This document shows, in pieces, positions 1-5,010 of a stretch of 5,010 nt of DNA (position 1 is the stretch's first letter; every line of letters starts with the position of its first letter). Made by a program: the position numbers and the translations under genes. Origin of the DNA: Syntrophomonas sp964422685 (lineage in GTDB: Bacteria; Bacillota; Syntrophomonadia; Syntrophomonadales; Syntrophomonadaceae); assembly GCA_964422685.1 (NCBI GenBank), contig CAYRCG010000139.1:1-5010 (forward strand). The letters are read 5' to 3'. The notes under the pieces are model-generated. The model ran no database searches, had not been told where the DNA came from, and was given only the letters and a program-made list of their open reading frames with translations.

Positions 1-854
1 ATACCATTATTGTTGCTGCTACTGCATCAGAGCCTGCGCCTTTGCTTTATATGGCTCCTTATGCCGGAGTAGCAATGGCGGAAGAATTTATGGAGGCCGA
101 GGGCAAGGACGTTCTCATTATTTATGATGACCTTTCCAAGCATGCCGTAGCGTACCGCGAAATGTCCCTGTTGCTCCGCCGCCCTCCCGGCCGCGAAGCT
201 TATCCGGGTGATGTTTTCTACCTGCACTCCCGTTTGTTGGAAAGGGCATGCCGCCTGAATGACGCCCACGGTGGTGGTTCCATAACCGCCTTGCCCATTA
301 TTGAAACTCAGGCCGGCGACGTATCCGCCTATATCCCGACTAATGTTATATCTATTACCGATGGCCAGATTTATTTGGAAGCGGACTTGTTCAACGCCGG
401 GCAGCGACCTGCGGTAAACGCCGGTCTGTCGGTCAGCCGAGTCGGGGGGTCTGCTCAGACCAAGGCTATGAAATCGGTTGCCGGTCAGTTGCGCCTGGAT
501 TTGGCCCAATTCCGTGAATTGGCAGCATTTGCCCAGTTCGGTTCCGATTTGGATAAAGCCACTTTGGCCCGCTTGACCCGTGGTGAAAGAGTAACCGAGA
601 TATTGAAACAAGGACAGTATGTCCCTATGCCGGTACAGGAACAGGTTGTATCCATTTATGCTGGGGTTAATGGTTACCTGGACGAAATACCGCGGGATAA
701 AATAAGTGAGTTTGAGGTTGATTTCCTCAAATATATGCGCAGCGCCAACAGCGATATATTGAACTCCATTAAGGATACTGGGAAATTGGATGATGCAATG
801 GAGCAAAAACTCATCAAGGCGATTAATGAATTCAAAGCTACTTTTGCGGTTTAG
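1..854 (+). CDS. atpA: F1Fo ATP synthase subunit alpha, 5'-truncated by window edge
   Basis: This is the C-terminal 283 residues of the alpha subunit, read from base 3. The full protein is usually about 500 residues, so the N-terminal barrel and the P-loop lie upstream of the window. Alpha alternates with beta in the F1 hexamer, binds nucleotide non-catalytically and supplies the arginine finger to the catalytic site. Visible marks are the opening TIIVAATASEPAP segment, the Walker B-like strand VLIIYDDL (Asp codons at 126-131), the RRPPGREAYPGDVFYLHSR stretch, and the ATP synthase alpha/beta signature PAVNAGLSVS. The next residue is the arginine-finger Arg of SVSRVGG (codon 438-440; equivalent to E. 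coli alpha Arg376). The C-terminal helical domain runs to the TAG stop. The ttg at 42 and atg at 51 are internal codons, because homology continues upstream to the window edge. The identification is essentially certain. Confidence 0.98.
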   Translation, partial: TIIVAATASEPAPLLYMAPYAGVAMAEEFMEAEGKDVLIIYDDLSKHAVAYREMSLLLRRPPGREAYPGDVFYLHSRLLERACRLNDAHGGGSITALPIIETQAGDVSAYIPTNVISITDGQIYLEADLFNAGQRPAVNAGLSVSRVGGSAQTKAMKSVAGQLRLDLAQFRELAAFAQFGSDLDKATLARLTRGERVTEILKQGQYVPMPVQEQVVSIYAGVNGYLDEIPRDKISEFEVDFLKYMRSANSDILNSIKDTGKLDDAMEQKLIKAINEFKATFAV

Positions 855-866
855 GTGGTGAACTAA

Positions 867-1766
867 ATGGCAGGAGCAGGTGTAAGAGAGTTTAAACGTA
901 GAATTAGAAGTGTACAGAATACCCAGCAGATAACTAAGGCTATGGAGATGGTAGCAGCGGCAAAATTGCGCCGGGCGCAAGAAGCAGCCGAAGCCTCCCG
1001 ACCCTATAATGAAACCTTGAGCGGCACCTTAGCTCGCTTGGCGGCAGTATCCCTTGATGTTAAGCATCCACTGCTGGTGAAGAGGGAAGAAGTGCGCAAA
1101 GTCGGTTACGTCGTAATTACCGCCGATAGGGGTCTTTGCGGCGGTTACAATACCAACATCATCAGAGCAGCCAATGCAGCCGTTGCTGAGGATGAAAGAA
1201 AAATCGAGAATGGTATTATTGCTGTGGGCAGGAAAGCACGTGACTTCTACCGCAAACGCGGGGGTTTAGAAGCCGAGTTTGTCAACTTGGGGGATAGCAT
1301 AAGTTATGCTGATGCCCGTGAAATAGGACAATATGTCACCAATGCCTATGAGAATGAGGAAGTGGATGAGGTATATCTTGTCTATGCGAGATTTGTCAAT
1401 GTATTGCGGCAGGTACCGACTGTAACCAAACTTTTACCGATAGAACCGCCGACCCAGGAGAAAGCGGAAAGCGGCGATATCCGGGAAACACGGCAAGTAG
1501 ACTATATCTACGAGCCTAGTGCGGAAGATATACTTTTGGCTTTGTTACCCCGGTATATCGGTAGCCAAATATATAATGCTATGTTGGAAGGCAAGGCTAG
1601 CGAGCAGGGTGCAAGAATGACCGCTATGGGTAATGCTACCGCAAACGCTAAAGAAATAATTGGCAATCTTACTCTGGAAATGAACAAAGTAAGACAGGCG
1701 GCCATCACCGATGAAATCCTCGATATCGTTGGTGGTGCCGAAGCCCTCAGTAAAGGAGGAAAGTAG
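867..1766 (+). CDS. atpG: F1Fo ATP synthase subunit gamma (rotor shaft)
   Basis: Gamma is the central shaft of the F1 motor. Its N- and C-terminal helices form a coiled coil inside the alpha3beta3 ring and couple rotation driven through Fo to catalysis. At 299 residues it is slightly longer than E. coli gamma (287). Visible are the N-terminal helix with RRIRSVQNTQQITKAMEMVA (residues 11-30), the central Rossmann-like domain opening with ITADRGLCGGYN (84-95), and the C-terminal helix from about 245. The family signature ITDEILDIVGGAEA is at 280-293. A charged segment at about 195-212 (QEKAESGDIRETR) accounts for some of the extra length. The ATG lies 12 bases after the atpA stop, with the SD AGGTGGT at 853-859 and a 7-base spacing, so the start is well supported. 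The gene is co-transcribed with atpA and atpD. Confidence 0.98.
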   Translation: MAGAGVREFKRRIRSVQNTQQITKAMEMVAAAKLRRAQEAAEASRPYNETLSGTLARLAAVSLDVKHPLLVKREEVRKVGYVVITADRGLCGGYNTNIIRAANAAVAEDERKIENGIIAVGRKARDFYRKRGGLEAEFVNLGDSISYADAREIGQYVTNAYENEEVDEVYLVYARFVNVLRQVPTVTKLLPIEPPTQEKAESGDIRETRQVDYIYEPSAEDILLALLPRYIGSQIYNAMLEGKASEQGARMTAMGNATANAKEIIGNLTLEMNKVRQAAITDEILDIVGGAEALSKGGK

Positions 1767-1769
1767 ATA

Positions 1770-3200
1770 ATGGCGAATGTAACCTATGGAGAGGTAACCC
1801 AGGTTATCGGCGCGGTTGTTGATATACGTTTCAAACCTGGAGAACTACCAGACCTGATGAACGCGATTACGATTAGATCCGGCGAACAAGAAGCTGGATA
1901 TACGGCCGTTGCCGATATCGATGTCACCCTGGAGGCTATGCAATTGCTGGGCAATGACGTAGTCCGTTGCGTGGCCTTGCAGCCAACTGATGGTATCAGC
2001 CGTGGTATGAAAGCGGTTAATACTGCTGCCGCCATTAAGATACCTGTCGGCGAAGGATGCCTGGGTAGAATACTCAATGTTTTGGGCCATCCGGTTGACG
2101 AAGCCGGTCCGGTTAATGCCTCGGACTATTGGGAAATCCACCGCAAACCGCCCGCACTGGTAGACCAGTTGCCGGCGACCGAACAGCTAGAAACGGGGAT
2201 AAAGGTTGCCGACCTTATTTGTCCTTATGCCAAAGGTGGTAAAATAGGACTATTCGGCGGGGCCGGAGTCGGCAAAACCGTTATTATCCAGGAACTGATA
2301 AGGAACATTGCCTATGAACATGGAGGATATTCAGTTTTTACCGGTGTTGGTGAACGCACCCGTGAGGGAAATGACCTCTGGGGTGAAATGACGGAGTCCG
2401 GCGTTATCGACAAATGTGCGTTGATATTCGGACAGATGAACGAGCCTCCCGGAGCGCGCTTGCGGGTCGGCTTAACCGGAATGACCGTAGCGGAATACTT
2501 CCGTGATTTCTCCGGGCTGGACGTTCTGATATTTATTGATAACATTTTCCGTTTCGCTCAGGCAGGTAACGAAGTATCGGCTTTGTTGGGCCGCATGCCC
2601 TCCGCTGTTGGTTACCAACCAACCTTGGCGACAGACATGGGTTATCTGCAAGAGCGTATAACCTCCACCAGAAAAGGCTCTATCACTTCCGCCCAGGCGG
2701 TTTATGTCCCGGCTGACGACTTGACTGACCCGGCACCGGCAACCACCTTTGCCCACTTGGATGCAACCACGGTTCTTTCCCGTGCCATCTCTGAGTTGGG
2801 TATTTATCCGGCGGTTGATCCCCTAGACTCAACCTCCCGGATTCTCGACCCGCAGGTAGTCGGAGAAAAGCACTATAATACTGCCCGTGGTGTACAGAGG
2901 ATACTGCAGCGCTATAAAGAGTTACAGGACATCATCGCTATTTTGGGTATGGATGAATTATCTGATGAAGATAAGCTCATAGTTTCCAGGGCCCGTAAGA
3001 TTCAAAGGTTCCTATCCCAGCCCTTCCACGTGGCGGAACAGTTTACCGGTTCACCGGGAATCTATGTACCCACCAGCGAGGCGGTAGAATCATTTAGCCA
3101 GGTATTGGAAGGTAAATACGATCATCTGAGTGAGGACTCCTTCTATATGGTAGGGAATATAGATACCGCGGTTGCCAAAGCTAAAAGACTGGAGGCGTAG
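1770..3200 (+). CDS. atpD: F1Fo ATP synthase subunit beta (catalytic)
   Basis: Beta carries the catalytic nucleotide sites of F1 and makes or hydrolyses ATP on the cytoplasmic side of the membrane. It is 476 residues long, normal for the family. Domains in order are the N-terminal beta-barrel (about 1-85), the nucleotide-binding domain and the C-terminal helical domain. Visible motifs are the P-loop GGAGVGKT (163-170, Lys169), GERTRE (194-199) with catalytic Glu195, Walker B VLIFIDNI with Asp257, and LLGRMPSAVGYQP. The alpha/beta signature PAVDPLDSTS follows. The rotor-contact loop is DELSDED (395-401), a variant of the classical DELSEED. Asn267 sits in AGNEVS, where other beta subunits I recall have Ser or Thr. 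The ATG follows the atpG stop by three bases. Its strong SD AAAGGAGG (1752-1759) lies inside the 3' end of atpG, implying tight translational linkage. Confidence 0.99.
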   Translation: MANVTYGEVTQVIGAVVDIRFKPGELPDLMNAITIRSGEQEAGYTAVADIDVTLEAMQLLGNDVVRCVALQPTDGISRGMKAVNTAAAIKIPVGEGCLGRILNVLGHPVDEAGPVNASDYWEIHRKPPALVDQLPATEQLETGIKVADLICPYAKGGKIGLFGGAGVGKTVIIQELIRNIAYEHGGYSVFTGVGERTREGNDLWGEMTESGVIDKCALIFGQMNEPPGARLRVGLTGMTVAEYFRDFSGLDVLIFIDNIFRFAQAGNEVSALLGRMPSAVGYQPTLATDMGYLQERITSTRKGSITSAQAVYVPADDLTDPAPATTFAHLDATTVLSRAISELGIYPAVDPLDSTSRILDPQVVGEKHYNTARGVQRILQRYKELQDIIAILGMDELSDEDKLIVSRARKIQRFLSQPFHVAEQFTGSPGIYVPTSEAVESFSQVLEGKYDHLSEDSFYMVGNIDTAVAKAKRLEA

Positions 3201-3203
3201 CCC

Positions 3204-3617
3204 ATGGCAGAGAGTACCTTTATGCTGGAAGTAGTTACCCCGGAAAAGATATTATTCCGGGACGAGATCCAGTTTATAGTGGCTCCAGGTATAGAAGGCG
3301 AATTGGGAATCTTGAAAGACCACGCCCCTTTGGTAGCAGCGCTTAATATCGGTGTTTTACGCTATAAGAACTCTACCGGTACGCCCAAGCACATGGCAGT
3401 TAGCGGCGGTTTTATGGAAGTTATCGATAATGGAGCCCGAGTTTTGGCTGAAACCGCAGAACATGGCGAAGAAATTGATGTGCTGAGAGCCAAGGCTGCC
3501 AAGGAAAGGGCAGAAAAACGGCTGGAAGTAAGAAGTGAAGAAATTAATCATGCTCGGGCCAAAATGTCTCTGCAAAGGGCGATAGCGCGCATTAGAGCAA
3601 GCGAGAAACCAATTTAG
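3204..3617 (+). CDS. atpC: F1Fo ATP synthase subunit epsilon
   Basis: Epsilon binds the foot of gamma and the c-ring and regulates ATP hydrolysis by moving its C-terminal helices. It is 137 residues, typical for the family. The N-terminal beta-sandwich (about 1-88) includes the conserved GELGILKDHAPL and VSGGFMEV stretches. The C-terminal helical hairpin (about 90-137) is complete. IDVLRA at 91-96 matches the I(L)DxxRA motif of ATP-binding epsilon subunits of Bacillus type. Glu86, Arg102, Arg125 and Arg129 also fall at the spacing I recall for PS3 epsilon residues Glu83, Arg99, Arg122 and Arg126. ATP sensing is therefore an inference, not shown. The start is supported by SD GGAGG at 3191-3195, eight bases before the ATG and inside the end of atpD. 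It is the last atp gene, and a hairpin follows 20 bases after its stop. Confidence 0.97.
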   Translation: MAESTFMLEVVTPEKILFRDEIQFIVAPGIEGELGILKDHAPLVAALNIGVLRYKNSTGTPKHMAVSGGFMEVIDNGARVLAETAEHGEEIDVLRAKAAKERAEKRLEVRSEEINHARAKMSLQRAIARIRASEKPI

Positions 3618-3637
3618 GACCTGGACCAAACGTTAGA

Positions 3638-3674
3638 CAAAGCCGGAAAGAATTATTCTTTCCGGCTTTGATTT
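3638..3674 (+). terminator. Probable intrinsic terminator of the atp operon
   Basis: A perfect 15-bp inverted repeat (3638-3652 with 3656-3670, core AAAGCCGGAAAGA / TCTTTCCGGCTTT) encloses a 3-base loop 20 bases after the atpC stop. The 3' side is T-rich (CTTTGATTTG) but has no clean U-run beyond the stem, so termination may be incomplete. The position after the last atp gene and the strong stem support the call. Bases 3636-3641 (GACAAA) could alternatively pair with TTTGTC at 3672-3677. Confidence 0.75.
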
Positions 3675-3696
3675 GTCGAGGATTAAATAATATAAT
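3668..3696 (+). promoter_or_regulatory. Candidate housekeeping (sigma-A type) promoter
   Basis: TTGATT (3668-3673, 4 of 6 to TTGACA) is followed by an exact 17-base spacer and a perfect TATAAT (3691-3696). Transcription would begin near 3703, giving a leader of about 112 bases before the small membrane-protein gene at 3816. The -35 box lies on the 3' arm and tail of the atp terminator hairpin, so the terminator and promoter overlap. The hexamer match and spacing are seen directly; activity is inferred. Confidence 0.55.
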
Positions 3697-3743
3697 GCTA
3701 ATAACTGTAGTAAAAAACCTCCCAAGGCTATTTTAATTGCCGA

Positions 3744-3775
3744 GCCCGGATGTTCGCTAAAGTCGACACGGGGGC
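3744..3775 (+). promoter_or_regulatory. Possible structured 5' leader element
   Basis: Within the presumed leader, CCCG (3745-3748) can pair with CGGG (3769-3772). Inside that, TGT(t)CG (3751-3756) can pair with CGACA (3764-3768), leaving the loop CTAAAGT. The result is a bulged hairpin of about nine pairs. CTCCC at 3719-3723 could instead pair with the G-run at 3770-3774, giving a competing fold (one G-U pair). No U-run follows, so it is not an intrinsic terminator, and I do not recognise it as a known riboswitch. The function is unknown and the fold could be chance. Confidence 0.25.
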
Positions 3776-3815
3776 ATTATAGCAGTAACACAAAAGGTAT
3801 AAGAAGGGAAAATTA

Positions 3816-4004
3816 ATGAGAACGGTGTTGTTTATTCTTATCGGCCTTGTATTTATCTCGACCCTGGTATTGGGAATACTAATTTGGCGGCAAACCATAA
3901 AAATAGAAGAGAAAGCCTTGGCGGCAAAGCGGCGCGGGGAGGCTTATGCGCCGCCGTTCGACAGCGAGGATGAAGAGGAAGACCGGGACGATAAATGGTA
4001 TTAA
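3816..4004 (+). CDS. Small single-pass membrane protein with acidic tail, function unknown
   Basis: I do not recognise this 62-residue protein. Residues 3-24 (VLFILIGLVFISTLVLGILI) form one strong membrane segment. A basic amphipathic stretch follows (RQTIKIEEKALAAKRR, 25-40), then APPF and an acidic cluster (DSEDEEEDRDD, 49-59), ending KWY. The basic flank after the helix suggests that the tail faces the cytoplasm. The segment is not a cleavable signal peptide by eye, since no AxA-like site follows. A good SD (AAGGG, 3804-3808) lies seven bases before the ATG, and a promoter-like sequence and leader precede it, so the gene is probably real. It occupies the atpC-spoIID interval where other Firmicutes often carry a small DUF1146 (YwzB-like) membrane protein. 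Those usually have two membrane helices, and I see no convincing match. It stops with TAA, 47 bases before spoIID. Confidence 0.7.
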   Translation: MRTVLFILIGLVFISTLVLGILIWRQTIKIEEKALAAKRRGEAYAPPFDSEDEEEDRDDKWY

Positions 4005-4014
4005 AGTGAAGTAC

Positions 4015-4029
4015 CAGGAATGAATCCTG
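4015..4029 (+). repeat. Short inverted repeat upstream of spoIID
   Basis: CAGGA (4015-4019) and TCCTG (4025-4029) form a 5-bp stem with loop ATGAA in the 47-base gap before spoIID. It would sequester the only AGGA sequence upstream of the spoIID start, although that sequence is too far from the ATG (over 30 bases) to serve it. Such a small repeat may be chance. Confidence 0.2.
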
Positions 4030-4051
4030 ATATTACTTAATACTATTAGGC

Positions 4052-4978
4052 ATGAACAAAAAAATCGGGATAATATTAATAATAACGGCAGGGCTGCTAT
4101 CCCTGCTGTTTCTGTATTTTACGCTAGTGCGCTCGGGCAAAGATACTCCACAGTTTGCGGAGCCTAGCATTACGCTTTACCGCAGCCAAGAAAACAAACT
4201 GTGCCGACTAGAATTAGAAGAATACATAAAAGGTGTGGTAGCGGCGGAGATGCCGGCCTCTTTTGAGACCGAAGCCCTAAAAGCCCAGGCGGTAGCAGCC
4301 AGGACTTACACTTTAAGAAGATTAATCGATGGGCGCAAATACGCCCAGGATGCGGATCTTTCCGATAATATCTATGAATGTCAAGCCTATGTTACCCGGG
4401 AGGAATTTGCCGATAGACACCCCCGAGGAACGCAGGAATGGCAAAAGAAGATTGAAGCAGCATGCGATGATACCCGGGGGGAAATCATGCTTTATAAAGG
4501 CGAGCCGATCGATGCCCTATATCATTCGACCTGCGGGGGGAAAACTGAAAGCGCCGCCGAAATAACGGGGCAGGATATAGCCTACCTACAATCGACCAAA
4601 TGCAATTATTGCTCTCAATCCAATTATTACGAATCTGTGCAGGTCTTCTCTCCCCGGGAACTGCAAAAATTGACTGGGGTTTCCCAACCGGAGGCGGTTA
4701 AGATACTGAGTAAAACCCCCTCTGGGCGTAGCAAAAAACTGCAGCTTGATAATCGGACTATATCAGCCGAAGAGTTCCGCCGCATCTTACAGTTACCCTC
4801 CACTAATCTAAACCTTAAAAATGATAATAAGCAGTTATTAATTATAAGCAAAGGCTATGGACATGGCTTAGGTATGTGCCAATACGGAGCCAATGGCATG
4901 GCCAGTCGGGGAAAAAGCTATCGGGATATATTGAAGAAATACTATAAGTGTATAGAGTTTTACCGTATGGATTATTAG
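4052..4978 (+). CDS. spoIID: Stage II sporulation protein D, peptidoglycan lytic transglycosylase
   Basis: SpoIID cleaves glycan strands in the septal and intermembrane space and, in the B. subtilis DMP complex with SpoIIM and SpoIIP, drives engulfment of the forespore. The 308-residue product starts with MNKK and a membrane anchor (about 5-23), followed by the SpoIID domain to the C-terminus. Visible motifs are EEYIKGVVAAEMP (56-68) with Glu66, equivalent to the catalytic Glu88 of B. subtilis SpoIID, then EALKAQAVAARTY (74-86), HSTCGGKTES (158-167) and GYGHGLGMCQYGANGMA (268-284). His158, Cys161, Cys184 and Cys187 (CNYC) could form a zinc site of the kind reported for a clostridial SpoIID. 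ATG 4052 is the only usable start: a stop at 4028-4030 is in frame and no ATG, GTG or TTG codon lies between. There is no normal SD; AGG at 4048-4050 is one base from the ATG. In B. subtilis the gene is sigma-E controlled, but no convincing sigma-E promoter is seen here. Confidence 0.96.
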   Translation: MNKKIGIILIITAGLLSLLFLYFTLVRSGKDTPQFAEPSITLYRSQENKLCRLELEEYIKGVVAAEMPASFETEALKAQAVAARTYTLRRLIDGRKYAQDADLSDNIYECQAYVTREEFADRHPRGTQEWQKKIEAACDDTRGEIMLYKGEPIDALYHSTCGGKTESAAEITGQDIAYLQSTKCNYCSQSNYYESVQVFSPRELQKLTGVSQPEAVKILSKTPSGRSKKLQLDNRTISAEEFRRILQLPSTNLNLKNDNKQLLIISKGYGHGLGMCQYGANGMASRGKSYRDILKKYYKCIEFYRMDY

Positions 4979-5010
4979 AATTCTCCCTTTTTGTTCTTCT
5001 ACCGGGAGTA

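Noticed and set aside
27..980. A 317-codon open frame on the minus strand across atpA and the start of atpG
   Set aside because: It lies fully antisense to two certain genes, its translation shows no recognisable domain, and it is explained by the codon choice of atpA. The other overlapping frames in atpG, atpD, atpC and spoIID are shadows for the same reason.
3776..3804. Minus-strand promoter using TATAAT at 3781-3776
   Set aside because: The -35 position 17 bases upstream reads TCTTAT, a poor match, and no minus-strand gene follows.
3873..3903. Sigma-E-like promoter inside the small gene (GGAATACT, 15 bases, CATAAAAA)
   Set aside because: About 5 of 8 and 6 of 8 matches with a slightly long spacer are within chance for AT-rich DNA, and the site is far upstream of spoIID. 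It is worth revisiting only with transcript-start data.
4020..4040. Six-codon mini-ORF (MNPDIT) ending 11 bases before spoIID, as a possible leader peptide coupling
   Set aside because: It has no clear SD of its own, is very short, and shows no regulatory codon run. It is probably chance.
4983..5008. CTCCC / GGGAG inverted repeat after spoIID as a terminator
   Set aside because: Only five pairs with a 16-base loop, the T-run lies inside the loop instead of after the stem, and the window ends here. It cannot be called.

Overview
The window is the distal part of a bacterial F1Fo ATP synthase operon followed by a sporulation gene. All genes lie on the + strand. The presence of spoIID points to an endospore-forming Firmicute. 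The moderate base composition and protein style suggest Clostridia, perhaps a Syntrophomonas-like lineage, but the lineage is a guess from memory and was not checked by any search.

Bases 1-3617 hold atpA (5' end cut off by the window), atpG, atpD and atpC, the usual alpha-gamma-beta-epsilon order. They are packed with 3-12 base gaps and each of the last three has a recognisable Shine-Dalgarno sequence. Together they encode most of the soluble F1 motor: alpha and beta form the nucleotide-binding hexamer, gamma is the rotor shaft, and epsilon is the regulatory rotor subunit. All expected catalytic motifs in the visible part are intact. The epsilon subunit keeps the whole residue set that I recall as the ATP-binding site of thermophilic Bacillus PS3 epsilon.

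Bases 3618-3815 are a 198-base gap. It contains a 15-bp perfect hairpin that probably ends the atp transcript. Directly after it comes a good housekeeping-type promoter (TTGATT, 17 bp, TATAAT) whose -35 box overlaps the hairpin's 3' arm. The roughly 112-base leader that follows could fold and lies upstream of a small gene.

Bases 3816-4004 encode an unrecognised 62-residue single-pass membrane protein with a strongly acidic tail. Bases 4052-4978 encode SpoIID, a membrane-anchored peptidoglycan lytic transglycosylase used in engulfment during sporulation. Its start codon has no proper Shine-Dalgarno sequence. The last 32 bases hold no gene that I can support.

Nothing here looks like a wholly new system. 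The most interesting parts are the atpC-spoIID junction (terminator/promoter overlap, leader, small membrane protein, SD-less spoIID start) and the apparent ATP-sensing site in epsilon.
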